A DNA stretch of 64,000 bases from Streptomyces ficellus (GCF_009739905.1 NZ_CP034279.1:6510001-6574000), one strand, 5' to 3'; positions 17,469-26,395 are shown, counted from the first letter of the stretch. Notes: generated from the letters alone by a model not told the origin. Program-made: numbers and translations.

Positions 17469-18827
17469 TCAGCGTCCCGCCATGAGCCTCTCCTCGTCCT
17501 GATGCACGTCGGCCAGGTCCCGGTGACGGGTCTCCCGGGCGCAGGCGATCGCGACGACGGTGAGCAGCGCGGCGGCGATGACGTACAGGGAGATCGGCGT
17601 GGAACTCCCGTAGTCGGCCAGCAACGCGGTCGCGATCAGCGGTGCCGGCGCACCCGCCGCCACGGACGAGAACTGCGCCCCGATGGAGGCGCCCGAGTAG
17701 CGCATCCTGGTCGCGAACATCTCGGAGAAGAACGCCGCCTGGGGTGCGTACATCGCCCCGTGCAGCACCAGCCCGACGGTCACGGCGAGCAGCAGGTTGC
17801 CGAAGCTGCGGGTGTCGATGAGCGCGAAGAACGGGAACATCCAGGCACCGACGCCGACCGCCCCGATCAGGTAGACCGGCCGGCGCCCGATACGGTCCGA
17901 CAGCGCGCCCCACGCCGGGATCACCGCGAAGTGCACGGCGGAGGCGATGAGTACGGCGTTGAGGGCGGTCTGCTTGCTGAGCCCGGTCGACGTCGTCGCG
18001 TACACCAGGATGAACGCCGTGATGACGTAGTAGCTGATGTTCTCGGCCATGCGGGCGCCCATCGCGACCAGCACGTCGCGCCAGTGGTGCCGCAACACGG
18101 CGACCAGCGGCAGCTTCTCCACCTGCGCGGTCTCCGCCTTCCGCTCCTCCGCCCGGGCGAGGGCCGCCTTGAACACGGGGGATTCGTCCACGGACAACCG
18201 GATCCACAGACCGACGATCACCAGCACACCGGACAGCAGGAACGGCACACGCCACCCCCACGAGGTGAACGCCGCGTCCGACAGCAGCGCGGTGAGCGCG
18301 GACAGCACACCGGTCGCCAGCAACTGCCCGGCGGGCGCCCCGGTCTGCGGCCACGACGCCCAGAAGCCGCGCCGCCGGGCGTCCCCGTGCTCCGACACCA
18401 GCAGCACGGCCCCGCCCCACTCACCCCCGAGCGCAAACCCCTGCACCAACCGCAACACGGTCAGCAGCACGGGCGCGGCCGTCCCGATGGTGGCGTGCGT
18501 CGGCAACAACCCGATGGCGAAGGTCGCCCCGCCCATCATCAGCAGGCTCAGCACGAGCAGCTTCTTCCGCCCGAGCCGGTCCCCGTAGTGCCCGAACACC
18601 AACGCGCCGAGCGGCCGCGCGGCGAACCCGACGGCGTACGTCAGGAAGGACAGTAGGGTTCCCACGAGCGGATCGGAGCCGGGAAAGAACAGCTTGTTGA
18701 ACACGAGCGCGGCGGCTGACCCGTACAGGAAGAAGTCGTACCACTCGATGGTCGTGCCGATGAGGCTGGCGGCGACGATGCGGCGGAGGTTCGCGGGCTC
18801 GGGCGGAGCGGATGCGGGGGCGGCCAT
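17469..18827 (-). CDS. MHS-family MFS transporter (metabolite:H+ symporter)
   Basis: The protein is about 452 aa from ATG 18827; an in-frame extension upstream runs into transposase debris and is not used. It has twelve hydrophobic segments. The MHS signatures are IVAASLIGTTIEWYDFFLYG, RPLGALVFGHYGDRLGRKKL, and RLVQGFALGGEWGGAVLL, as in ShiA, ProP and KgtP. Substrates of this family are small carboxylates or compatible solutes. Position beside the hydroxybutyrate dehydrogenase-like gene and PucR regulator suggests a hydroxy acid or related carboxylate. Upstream lies the IS701-type remnant, so its native promoter region may have been altered. Confidence 0.9.
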   Translation of the reverse strand: MAAPASAPPEPANLRRIVAASLIGTTIEWYDFFLYGSAAALVFNKLFFPGSDPLVGTLLSFLTYAVGFAARPLGALVFGHYGDRLGRKKLLVLSLLMMGGATFAIGLLPTHATIGTAAPVLLTVLRLVQGFALGGEWGGAVLLVSEHGDARRRGFWASWPQTGAPAGQLLATGVLSALTALLSDAAFTSWGWRVPFLLSGVLVIVGLWIRLSVDESPVFKAALARAEERKAETAQVEKLPLVAVLRHHWRDVLVAMGARMAENISYYVITAFILVYATTSTGLSKQTALNAVLIASAVHFAVIPAWGALSDRIGRRPVYLIGAVGVGAWMFPFFALIDTRSFGNLLLAVTVGLVLHGAMYAPQAAFFSEMFATRMRYSGASIGAQFSSVAAGAPAPLIATALLADYGSSTPISLYVIAAALLTVVAIACARETRHRDLADVHQDEERLMAGR

Positions 18828-18949
18828 GAACACCACTTCCGGACAGTTGGCGGGGACGTTTCCGTGTCGCCATACCGTAGGAAGCGGCAGGTCAGGGGCG
18901 TATGTGGTGGGACACCATAGTTGTGGGGGCGGGGGTGCGTGGGGCCACC

Positions 18950-19356
18950 ATGGGGGCCCGTCGGCCCCTTCCCGGTCTGGAAGGTCTCCTTCGCCCGCCA
19001 CCTGGCCCACCGCCCCGACCAGGGTGTGCAACCGAGCCGCAGGGTGGAATGGCGCCGGTAGTAGACGAATCCGCCGGTGGTGCGGTTGCGCCGGGCTCAG
19101 CAGCTGACGGTGGCCCGGCGTCGGGTCGGGGACGTCGATGACGGCCCAGTCGTCGTAACGGTGCCCCTCCGCGCCGGGGCCGACGGACAGCTTCTGCCAG
19201 CATCAACACATCGGCGACGCGGAACCTTCCCGCACCAGTGGCCACTTCGACCGTACCGGCAACCGCAAGGACATAGCAGATTCCAAGTTGTTCCAGGGCC
19301 GCCCGCAAGCTCGGGTTGCCGCCGTAGACCCCATCACCCGCTACACATTCGATCAT
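18950..19356 (-). pseudogene. Degraded IS701-family transposase fragment
   Basis: Reading from 19356 on the minus strand, GDGVYGGNPSLRAALEQLG and YVLAVAGTVEVATGAGRFR match the middle of IS701-type DDE transposases. Homology then continues only in other frames (TDPRPGHRQLL; near 18980-19005, ARWRAKETFQTGKG, like the SRWRVEETFQ segment around the catalytic Glu). Both ends of the gene and the element's terminal repeats are missing. Frameshifts show it is dead. It lies just upstream of the MHS transporter start and about 120 bases before the barstar-domain gene. Confidence 0.75.
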
Positions 19357-19478
19357 CGTGCCGTACGTGACTCCTCAGAGACCTCCGAGATGGAGGGGAT
19401 GGGGTCAGGGGTGGTGGCGGCGTCGGCGCCAGGTACATCCCCTGGCTCGGTAAGATCAGCGCTTCCATGGGGGGCGTG

Positions 19479-20300
19479 ATGCGAACATCGGAGCTGGGCG
19501 GCGAGGGCCACAAGTACGCACTGGCCTCGGACGAGGACGACAGCGATTTCTGGGGCTACGCTCACGAGGCCGAGGGGCTGTTCACTTCCCTGCCAGACGA
19601 GGCAGGAATGCGTCGAGTGCACCTCGCGGGATGCCTGCCGCAGGGTGGCCTACTGAGGTGCGTTGCCCACGTCGGCAGTCGTCGGGCCGTGGCAGGGAAC
19701 GCCTGGTTCCAGCTCCTCGACCGTGACGGCGCCACCATGGGGTCCTACTTCGTCAACGAGGTCACCGTCATTGACGTCAAGCCCTCCGCCCGCGCAGCCG
19801 GCCTCGTGGACCTCACCGTGACGCTGTGGTGCGAGAACGCCCTGCCCGGAGCGGAACGACCGTGGGGCCTGCTCCGCACTGGTCATTTGAATCGCGCCGG
19901 CATGTGGCACGAACTCCAGCCCGAGGACCGACACGCGTGGTTGTCCGTGGCCCTGGGGTCCCGGGAGTACCGACGCCGGCAAAAGCCCGACGCGCCCGCA
20001 GGCCAAGTGTTCACCTTGGACGGCCGACACATCGTTGACGAAGACACCTTCTACTGCGCGATCGGTGAGGCCATCAACGGGCCCGGCGGATACTTCGGCT
20101 GGAACCTCGACGCTCTGGACGACTGCCTGAGCGGAGGCTGGGGCGCCACCACTCCGTTCACCTTGCAGTGGGAGTCCTCGGCCCAGGCCAGGACACGGTT
20201 GGTAGAGCGCGTGCCCGTTGGTGGCGATCGCCAGGTCGCGCTGTTCAACCTGCTCCTGGAGATCTTCGAGGAACGAGGCGTGAGCGTCAGCCTCCGGTAG
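19479..20300 (+). CDS. Barstar-domain protein with an unknown N-terminal domain
   Basis: The protein is about 273 aa from ATG 19479; ATG 19467 is also possible, with a G-rich ribosome site between them. Residues about 1-170 form a domain I cannot assign (EAEGLFTSLPDEAGMRRVHL, MGSYFVNEVTVIDVKPSARA). The C-terminal roughly 95 residues are a barstar-type ribonuclease inhibitor: FTLDGRHIVDEDTFYCAIGE, GPGGYFGWNLDALDDCLSGG, then LFNLLLEIFEERGVSVSLR. Barstar proteins neutralise barnase-like RNases, often as immunity proteins. No RNase toxin gene is seen nearby. G+C is lower than in neighbours and a transposase remnant lies just upstream, suggesting acquisition. Confidence 0.85.
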   Translation: MRTSELGGEGHKYALASDEDDSDFWGYAHEAEGLFTSLPDEAGMRRVHLAGCLPQGGLLRCVAHVGSRRAVAGNAWFQLLDRDGATMGSYFVNEVTVIDVKPSARAAGLVDLTVTLWCENALPGAERPWGLLRTGHLNRAGMWHELQPEDRHAWLSVALGSREYRRRQKPDAPAGQVFTLDGRHIVDEDTFYCAIGEAINGPGGYFGWNLDALDDCLSGGWGATTPFTLQWESSAQARTRLVERVPVGGDRQVALFNLLLEIFEERGVSVSLR

Positions 20301-20455
20301 ACCGCCGATGCCCCGTCCCCGCAGCTGCCCGCTCCCGAACGCGGTTGCCTGACGCGTGTTGCTCAGCGGTCTTCCTTGGCCGGACCTCCTGGAGGGGGTG
20401 TGAGGGCCGACTGTTCCGGACCGATGACGCGAGGGCCGGTGGCGGGCAGCGGTGC

Positions 20456-20830
20456 TCACGGCCGGGCCTCCCGGAAGCGGTGGCAGTGCCCGCAATAGCG
20501 GGCTTGCGGCACGATGTGCAGCCGCGCCGGCTCGATGGGGTGCCGGCACTGCCGGCAGGTGCCGTACGTGCCCTGATCCATGCGCTCGAGGGCGGCTTCG
20601 ACGTCGGCGAGGACCATCCGGGCAGAGGCGCACAGCTTGATGTGCACCTCCAGTTGGGAGACCGCAGCCTGTTCGCGGACGTGCTGGGCCCTGGCGGCAG
20701 TGCCCTGCCAGAGCTGGGCGAGCTGGTCCAGGCGAAAAGCACGCTGCTCGTTGAGGTTCTCGCGCAGCCCGGCCAGTTCGGCCGCGCCCAGCCGCGCGTG
20801 GGTGGCGACATCGACGACCTGCTGGTTCAC
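20456..20830 (-). CDS. TraR/DksA-type zinc-finger regulator (first of a pair)
   Basis: The protein is 124 aa. An N-terminal coiled-coil segment (LAGLRENLNEQRAFRLDQLA through VLADVEAALERMDQG) is followed by GTYGTCRQCRHPIEPARLHI and PQARYCGHCHR, giving the C-x2-C ... C-x2-C zinc finger of DksA/TraR proteins. In enterobacteria DksA works with ppGpp in the RNA polymerase secondary channel; the role of the many small Streptomyces homologues is less clear. The acidic tip residues of DksA cannot be confirmed. A second gene of the same type lies 81 bases upstream on the same strand. Confidence 0.88.
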   Translation of the reverse strand: MNQQVVDVATHARLGAAELAGLRENLNEQRAFRLDQLAQLWQGTAARAQHVREQAAVSQLEVHIKLCASARMVLADVEAALERMDQGTYGTCRQCRHPIEPARLHIVPQARYCGHCHRFREARP

Positions 20831-20911
20831 GACTTCACCCCTTCAAGGGCAGGGGGCGGGATACTCGGAAGGCTCCGGCCGCGGCCAGAGCGGTACGCCA
20901 GGCCTCATTGG

Positions 20912-21247
20912 TCAGCCGGCGCGCTGCTGGCACGGCACACAGCACCGCGCGTACGGCAGAATCTCGAGCCGCTCCACCGGGATGGGCCTGTCGCATCCCT
21001 GGCAGGTGCCGTACGTGCCCTGCTGAAGCCGGGCAAGGGCGGCGTCGATGTCCTTCAGCGCATGCTCAATCGCCCCTCTCTGCACGATCTGCAGGTCATG
21101 GGCCTCCGGGGCACCGCCGGAGGCTTCGCCCACGGCCTGCAACTGGGTGAGACGGGCATGGCGCTCGTGCTCCAGACGCTGACGTGCCTCGTGCACACTG
21201 AAGCGTTCGACGGCAGAACCGGCGCGGGCGGCGGAGTCCAGCGACAT
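20912..21247 (-). CDS. TraR/DksA-type zinc-finger regulator (second of a pair)
   Basis: The protein is 111 aa from ATG 21247, after GGGAAGGGA; ATG 21268 is a less likely alternative because the ribosome site lies inside that extension. Its coiled-coil region (HEARQRLEHERHARLTQLQA) precedes QGTYGTCQGCDRPIPVERLE and YARCCVPCQQ, a C-x2-C ... C-x2-C finger. It is clearly paralogous to the downstream gene at 20456-20830: both have the Q-G-T-Y-G-T-C block and an I-P-x-x-R-L turn. Tandem duplication and divergence is the simplest history. Confidence 0.87.
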   Translation of the reverse strand: MSLDSAARAGSAVERFSVHEARQRLEHERHARLTQLQAVGEASGGAPEAHDLQIVQRGAIEHALKDIDAALARLQQGTYGTCQGCDRPIPVERLEILPYARCCVPCQQRAG

Positions 21248-21422
21248 CACGTAACAGTCCCTTCCCATGACAGCCGAGCAGGGATACCACCGCGTTCTCC
21301 GGCGCTCTCCCCTTCGCCCTCCACCCTCGCCGCCCAGGCGGTCGGTGGCCATCGGGCGCAGACCCCATTTCGTCGGGGCCGCACGGTGCAGACGGTCACC
21401 GGGTTCGCGAACAGTGGTCTGC

Positions 21423-21695
21423 TCAGTGCTGGTCGTACACCAGAAGGCCGTCCTCACGCAGCCGGTCACCCACCGTGGGCCGGTGTTCGGTGAGCCGTCC
21501 GTCATGGGACAGGTGCAGCACCTTGGTCCGGCGCGCGAGTACCGCGAAATCCGCGATGATCCGGCCTCCGATGTACGGGGGCGGCTTCCGCCGGGGCGGC
21601 GTCGACGCGGGTCGGCGGCATGGACAATCGCCGCCGACGACCGCCTCGTCGACCCCAGCGTCGAGTACGTGCACGCGTGCCGCAAGTCCGCCCAC
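21423..21695 (-). CDS. Short hypothetical protein, possibly a truncated gene
   Basis: An open frame of 90 aa whose C-terminal half (PPPYIGGRIIADFAVLARRT, then LHLSHDGRLTEHRPTVGDRL) has a protein-like composition and ends REDGLLVYDQH. The N-terminal half is Arg/Cys/Pro-rich and looks non-coding, so the true gene may be an N-terminally truncated remnant. I cannot name a family. Confidence 0.35.
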   Translation of the reverse strand: MGGLAARVHVLDAGVDEAVVGGDCPCRRPASTPPRRKPPPYIGGRIIADFAVLARRTKVLHLSHDGRLTEHRPTVGDRLREDGLLVYDQH

Positions 21696-21814
21696 ACGCC
21701 TCGCACGCCTGCCGCACCGTGGCCGGCTGGATGCCCGGCACCGGCCCCCACCCGTTCGCTCCCGCGCTCACGTACCCCCGCTCCACCCTCTATGGGCCGC
21801 GGTGGGACCCTCGC

Positions 21815-24115
21815 CTACCGGCCCTTGTGGAGGGCGATGGCGAGGGGCGTGGCGGTGAACATGGAGGAGTAGGTTCCCACCGCGAGGCCGATGAGCAGGG
21901 CGACGGCGAAGTCCGTGAGGGAGTCGCCGCCGAGGACGGCCAGGGCGGTGAGGATGAAGGCGGCGCCCATGCCGGTGTTGACGGTCCGGGGCAGGGTCTG
22001 CACGAGCGCCCGGTTGGCGACGGCCGCGAAGGGTGCCGCCCCGTCGCGTCGGCCCAGGTCCCTGATGCGGTCGAAGACGACGACGGAGTCGTTCACCGAG
22101 TAGCCGATGACGGTCAGCAGCGCGGCGAGGAAGACGCCGTCGACGGGTTTGCCGAGCCAGGCGAAGACACCGACGAGGATCACCGTGTCGTGGACGAGGG
22201 CGGCGACCGCGGAAGTGCCGAAGAGCCAGCGGAAGCGGGCCGCGAGGTAGAACAGCTGGGCGCCGAGGGCGACGGCGAGGGCGATCAAAGCGCCCTGGCG
22301 CAGTTCCTTGCCGAGGCTGGGGCCGATGGCCTCGTCCCGGAGCTTGTCGGCCCGGCTGGTCAGATGTCCGATGGTTTCGCTGACGGTGGCCGACTGCGCG
22401 TTGGTCAGCCGGTCGGTGCGGACGGTGAGCCGGCTGTCGCCGGAGGTCTGGACGACGGCGCGGGGGAACCCGGCGTCGGCGAGGGCGGCGCGGGCCCGGT
22501 CGGGGTCGACGGGGGTGGCGGTGGTGTACTCGATGAGGCGGCCCCCGGTGAATTCGACGCCGAAGTCCAGGCCCCGGAAACAGATCCCGGAGGCGGCCAG
22601 AACCAGCACGATGGAGGAGGCGGCCAGCCACCGCCTGGGGTGGCGCATCAGATCGGGGTTCCTGCGGGTGAGGCGTTCGCGGACGGTGCCGGGGTGGGCG
22701 ATGCCCGTCAGGCGGGGGCGACGGCGCAGCCAGGGCCGGGAGACGGCGTGGTCGGCGAGCACACGGGTGATGACCAGGGCGCTGAACATGGACGCCAGCA
22801 CACCGATGCCCAGGGTGACGCCGAAGCCGCGCACGGGTCCGGAGGCGAGGAGGAACAGCAGGCCGGCGGCGATGAGGGTGGTGATGTTGGAGTCGGCGAC
22901 CGCGCTGAACGCGCCGCGGAACCCCGCGGTCAGCGAGGAGCGCGGGCTGGGCCGGAGCCGGGAGGCGTACTCTTCGCGCGCTCGTTCGAAGGTGAGGACG
23001 TTGGCGTCGACGGCCATGCCGATCGTCAGGACGAGCCCGGCGAGTCCGGGCAGGGTGAGGGTGGCGCCGAGGGCGGCCAGGGCGGCGTAGGAGATCAGGC
23101 CGTAGCAGGCCAGCGCCACGGTGGCCAACGCGCCCAGGAGCCGGTAGACGGCGACGATGAACAGCGCTGTCAGCGTGGTGCCGACGGCGGCGGCCCAGGC
23201 GCTGGCGCTGATGGCCTGGGCGCCCAGGGTGGGGCCGACGGTGCGCTGCTCGACCGTCTCCACGGGTACCGGCAGAGCGCCGCCGTTGATGAGCAGGGCC
23301 AGTTCCTTGGCCTCAGCGGCGGTGAAGGAGCCGGTGATCTGCGTGGAGCCGCCGCCGATGCCCGAGCCGCAGCCGACCGAGGGGTCGACCTGCGGCGAGG
23401 AGATGATCTTCCCGTCCAGCACGATGGCGACCCGCCGGGACGGATCCCCGGCCGGGTGACAGGCGGCCTCGCCGGTCAGGCGGGCCCAGCCGTCGCGGCC
23501 GGATCCCGCGAAGTCGACGGTGACCTGCCATCCCGCGCCACCCTGCTGCTCGAACCGGGCGGCGGCCTCCTTGACGTCCTTGCCGGTCAGCGCACTCTCC
23601 TCGAGACGGAGCAGCTGGCCGGACTCGTCGGCCAGAACCTGTTGGCGGGGCCGTACGGGCAGCGGTTCGGTGTCGGTGTCGGTGTCGGTGGCGGCGCCGG
23701 TGCCGGTGCCGGTACGCGTGGCGGACTCGGTGTCGGTGCCAGAGGCGGAGTCGGTGTCGGTGGCGGTGCCGACGACCTGGTGGAAGGTCATGTGGGCGGT
23801 GCGGCCGAGCACGTCCGCGGCCTTGGCCGGGTCCTGTACGCCGGGCAGTTCCACGACGATCCGGTTGTCGCCCGAGCGGGCGAGGGTGGGTTCGGCGACG
23901 CCGAGCGCGTCGATGCGTCCGCGCAGCACCTCCAGGGTGCGGTCGGTGGCCTCGCTGCCGGCGTCAGCGGTGGCGGTGGGGCGGGTCTCCAGCACGATCT
24001 GCGTGCCCCCGCTCAAGTCGAGTCCGAGGCGGACGGGCACGGTGAAGGTGATGTACAGCGACAGGGCGACTACGGCGAGGGCGAGCAGCCCCCGGATGCG
24101 CAGGGCGCGGGTCAA
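21815..24115 (-). CDS. secDF: Fused SecD-SecF protein-export membrane protein (accessory copy)
   Basis: The protein is 766 aa from TTG 24115, six bases after GGAGG. The SecD half includes TM1 (LLALAVVALSLYITFTVPVR), GLDLSGGTQIVLE, a large periplasmic P1 domain, and GLAGLVLTIGMAVDANVLTFER. The SecF half includes CFRGLDFGVEFTGGRLIEY and LLTVIGYSVNDSVVVFDRI. Twelve membrane segments are expected. SecDF uses the proton gradient to pull exported proteins from SecYEG. Housekeeping Streptomyces secD and secF are separate genes by ruvB, so this fused form is an extra copy. Residues about 115-155 carry a Thr/Asp/Gly repeat expansion. It sits beside a two-component system. Confidence 0.92.
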   Translation of the reverse strand: MTRALRIRGLLALAVVALSLYITFTVPVRLGLDLSGGTQIVLETRPTATADAGSEATDRTLEVLRGRIDALGVAEPTLARSGDNRIVVELPGVQDPAKAADVLGRTAHMTFHQVVGTATDTDSASGTDTESATRTGTGTGAATDTDTDTEPLPVRPRQQVLADESGQLLRLEESALTGKDVKEAAARFEQQGGAGWQVTVDFAGSGRDGWARLTGEAACHPAGDPSRRVAIVLDGKIISSPQVDPSVGCGSGIGGGSTQITGSFTAAEAKELALLINGGALPVPVETVEQRTVGPTLGAQAISASAWAAAVGTTLTALFIVAVYRLLGALATVALACYGLISYAALAALGATLTLPGLAGLVLTIGMAVDANVLTFERAREEYASRLRPSPRSSLTAGFRGAFSAVADSNITTLIAAGLLFLLASGPVRGFGVTLGIGVLASMFSALVITRVLADHAVSRPWLRRRPRLTGIAHPGTVRERLTRRNPDLMRHPRRWLAASSIVLVLAASGICFRGLDFGVEFTGGRLIEYTTATPVDPDRARAALADAGFPRAVVQTSGDSRLTVRTDRLTNAQSATVSETIGHLTSRADKLRDEAIGPSLGKELRQGALIALAVALGAQLFYLAARFRWLFGTSAVAALVHDTVILVGVFAWLGKPVDGVFLAALLTVIGYSVNDSVVVFDRIRDLGRRDGAAPFAAVANRALVQTLPRTVNTGMGAAFILTALAVLGGDSLTDFAVALLIGLAVGTYSSMFTATPLAIALHKGR
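23669..23770. repeat. Hexanucleotide-type expansion inside secDF
   Basis: A run of imperfect 6-bp units (GGTGTC, GGTGCC, GGTGGC) on the plus strand, encoding an alternating Thr/Asp/Gly/Ala linker in the P1 region of SecDF. Frame is preserved. Confidence 0.8.
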
Positions 24116-24186
24116 GGCGGGCCTCCGGCAGGCACACCGCGGCCCGGGACGGCGGCCGCGGTCGATGGAAGGAAGGGGAGGGGCGT

Positions 24187-24621
24187 TCAGATGCCGGGGC
24201 GCGGAGGAGGCGCCCGCCCCTGGTGACGGCTCGCCGGACACGGGGCAGCGGGTGCACTCGCCGCCGGCGGACTCGAACGAACGGGCCACGATGGGACGTG
24301 GATACCGCAGCACGCGGTGAGCGCGGTGGTGGACGGAGGTGCGGACCGCTCACCCGGGGTGTCGCGAGAAGCCCGCAGCAGCGTGTTGCAGGCGGCAGGG
24401 TGCCCGTCGTCAGCGTGCGGGCCGCGGCCCCCGTCGGCCCGTACGGCACCGGACACCGGTGCCACGCCGTCGGCGACGTATGTGCTGCCGTGCGCCGGCG
24501 GGCCGAGCACAACGGCGAGCACAACGGCAAGGGCGGCGAGCAGGACGGCGAGCAGGGCAGCGCTCACCGCTGCCGGGCCGGAGCCGCCCGTACGGGGGGC
24601 GGTGTGCACGGAGCGTGCCAT
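24187..24621 (-). CDS. Small exported or membrane-anchored hypothetical protein
   Basis: The protein is 144 aa from ATG 24621, preceded by AAGGGGGA. A basic start (MARSVHTAPR) leads into a long hydrophobic helix at about residues 17-42 (VSAALLAVLLAALAVVLAVV), then a Pro/Ala/Ser-rich tail with several Cys (AACNTLL, TACCGIH). This could be a signal peptide or a single anchor. It lies 71 bases upstream of secDF on the same strand and could be co-transcribed. The family is unknown, and codon bias alone does not fully exclude a spurious frame in the tail. Confidence 0.6.
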   Translation of the reverse strand: MARSVHTAPRTGGSGPAAVSAALLAVLLAALAVVLAVVLGPPAHGSTYVADGVAPVSGAVRADGGRGPHADDGHPAACNTLLRASRDTPGERSAPPSTTALTACCGIHVPSWPVRSSPPAASAPAAPCPASRHQGRAPPPRPGI

Positions 24622-24752
24622 GCGCCGTCCCCCCTTGTGTCGTCGTCGATGGCCGGGCGGCAGCGGGTCCGTCGGAGGCTGCGAGGTCCGGGCTGTGGAG
24701 TGGCAGGTGCCCCTTGAGGCACGCGACGGAGCGGCGTCGGAGCCGCGTCGGA

Positions 24753-25418
24753 TCAGGGTTCGACGAGGCCGGCGCGGATGGCGTAGCGGGTGAGTTCCAA
24801 ACGGTCACGCAGGCCGAGTTTGTGCAGCAGGTTCGCCCGGTGCCGGTGGACCGTCTTGATGCTGATGAAGAGCATCTCGGCGATCTCCTTGGAGGAGTGG
24901 CCTTCGGCGACCAGCTTGAGGACTTCCTCCTCCCGGCGCGTGAGGACCTGCTCCGGAGGCTCCTCTCCCTGCCGGACGCGGTCGAGATAGTTGCGGATGA
25001 GAGCGGTGATCGCGCCCGGGTACAGGAAGGGCTCGTCGCGCATGGCGGCCCGGCAGGCGGCGATCAGGTCACGGTCGGCCACGGACTTCAGTACGTACCC
25101 GCTGGCGCCGGCCTTCAGCGCCTGGAAGAAGTACTGCTCGTTGTCGTGCATGGTCAGCATCAGCACCCGAAGGTCCGGCTGGAGCGCGATCAGTTCACGG
25201 GCGGCCTGCAGGCCGGTCATCCGGGGCATGGCGATGTCCAGTACGGCCAGGTCGACCTCGTGGGAACGGGCCAGGGCGATGGCCTCCGCGCCGTCGCCGG
25301 CCTCGGCGACGACCTGGAGGTCCGGCTCCCGGTCGAGGATGAGCCGCACACCGCGACGCACCAGCGCATGGTCGTCGGCGAGGAGGATACGGATCACCGT
25401 CGCGTCGTTTGCGGTCAC
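24753..25418 (-). CDS. NarL/FixJ-family response regulator
   Basis: The protein is 221 aa. The receiver domain has IRILLADDHALVRRGVRLIL, the phospho-acceptor Asp in LAVLDIAMPRMTGLQAAREL, T in LMLTMHDNEQY, and K in YVLKSVADRDL. A LuxR-type helix-turn-helix follows (LTRREEEVLKLVAEGHSSKE, SIKTVHRHRANLLHKLGL). The ATG at 25418 overlaps the stop of the upstream kinase by 4 bases, so the two are translationally coupled. Target genes are unknown; the accessory secDF and the small membrane protein downstream on the same strand are obvious candidates. Confidence 0.95.
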   Translation of the reverse strand: MTANDATVIRILLADDHALVRRGVRLILDREPDLQVVAEAGDGAEAIALARSHEVDLAVLDIAMPRMTGLQAARELIALQPDLRVLMLTMHDNEQYFFQALKAGASGYVLKSVADRDLIAACRAAMRDEPFLYPGAITALIRNYLDRVRQGEEPPEQVLTRREEEVLKLVAEGHSSKEIAEMLFISIKTVHRHRANLLHKLGLRDRLELTRYAIRAGLVEP

Positions 25419-26395
25419 GGCTGCTCCCTGAGAACGGGCTGAGCGGGCTGAGCGGGCTGAACGGGTACGGTCAGCCGGACCTGCGTACCGGCCTGCGGCT
25501 GGGAGGTGACCTCCAGCGTGGCCCCGATCAGCAGGGCCCGCTCGCGCATCCCCCGGATCCCCGCGCCCTCACGCGCGACTCCCGTCCCCCGGCCGTCGTC
25601 CGCGACGGCCAGCACCACCGTGCCGTCGGCGAGGCGCAGGCTCACCGACACCCGGTCGGCCTCGGCGTGGCGGGCGACGTTGGTCAGGGCCTCCTGGGCG
25701 ACGCGGTACAGCACCAGTTCGCTCTGCTCGTCGAGATCGGGCAGGGGCGCGTCGAAGTGGCGCACCACGCGTAGCCCGGTGTGGGTGGCGAACTCCGTGG
25801 TCAGCGAGGTCAGCGCGCTGACCAGGCCGAGATCGTCCAGGACGCCCGGCCGTAGCCGGCGTACCAGGCGGCGCACCTCGTCCAGGCCCTCCCGGGTGAT
25901 CTCCTGCACCTGGTGCAGCTCGCCGCGCAGGGGTTCGTCCGCCTCGTCCGCCGCCCGTTTCAGTCCCAACAGGATCGCGGTCATGCTCTGGCCGACCTCG
26001 TCGTGGAGCTCCTGGGAGATCCGGCGTCGCTCGGCCTCCTGCGCGAGCAGCGCCCGGGCACTGCTGGTGGCGCGCTCATGCTCCAGCCTGTCCAGCATGG
26101 CGTTGAACGTGCGAATCAGCTCGGCGATCCCGCCGTGTCCGTGTTCCGGCAGCCGCTGCCCCGGGCGCAGCAGGTCGACGGTGGTCATGAGCTTGGTGAG
26201 CCGGTCCAGAGGGGCCAGGCCGATCCGCAGCAGCGCCGCGTTGGCGATCAGCATGACCACCAGGCCCGCCACGAGGATGACCGCTTCGGTCAGCAGGACC
26301 GGTACGGACACGGTCACCGGCGCCCACAACAGCAGCGCGGTCGCGGTCCCGAGCACCACGGCGTTGAGGGCGAAGATCCGCCAGAACAGGGACAC
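25415..26395 (-). CDS. Sensor histidine kinase (HisKA_3/NarX-type)
   Basis: The protein is 326 aa from GTG 26395. Two transmembrane helices at the N-terminus (IFALNAVVLGTATALLLWA; VLLTEAVILVAGLVVMLIA) have almost no external loop between them, implying sensing within the membrane or cytoplasm. A HAMP-like segment follows (LAPLDRLTKLMTTVDLLRPG), then the phosphorylated His in RRRISQELHDEVGQSMTAIL, N box LYRVAQEALTNVARHAEADR, and G box VADDGRGTGVAREGAGIRGM. The C-terminus has a Pro/Gln/Ala repeat (PAQPAQP). It is coupled to the response regulator by a 4-base overlap. Confidence 0.94.
   Translation of the reverse strand: MSLFWRIFALNAVVLGTATALLLWAPVTVSVPVLLTEAVILVAGLVVMLIANAALLRIGLAPLDRLTKLMTTVDLLRPGQRLPEHGHGGIAELIRTFNAMLDRLEHERATSSARALLAQEAERRRISQELHDEVGQSMTAILLGLKRAADEADEPLRGELHQVQEITREGLDEVRRLVRRLRPGVLDDLGLVSALTSLTTEFATHTGLRVVRHFDAPLPDLDEQSELVLYRVAQEALTNVARHAEADRVSVSLRLADGTVVLAVADDGRGTGVAREGAGIRGMRERALLIGATLEVTSQPQAGTQVRLTVPVQPAQPAQPVLREQP

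Noticed and set aside
18828..19031. N-terminal extension of the MHS transporter
   Set aside because: The extra residues derive from the transposase remnant in another frame and contain no conserved transporter sequence; ATG 18827 gives the family-typical start.
21620..24226. Plus-strand Gly/Asp/Glu-rich open frame opposite secDF
   Set aside because: Composition reflects the reverse complement of membrane-protein codons; SecDF motifs are unambiguous on the other strand.
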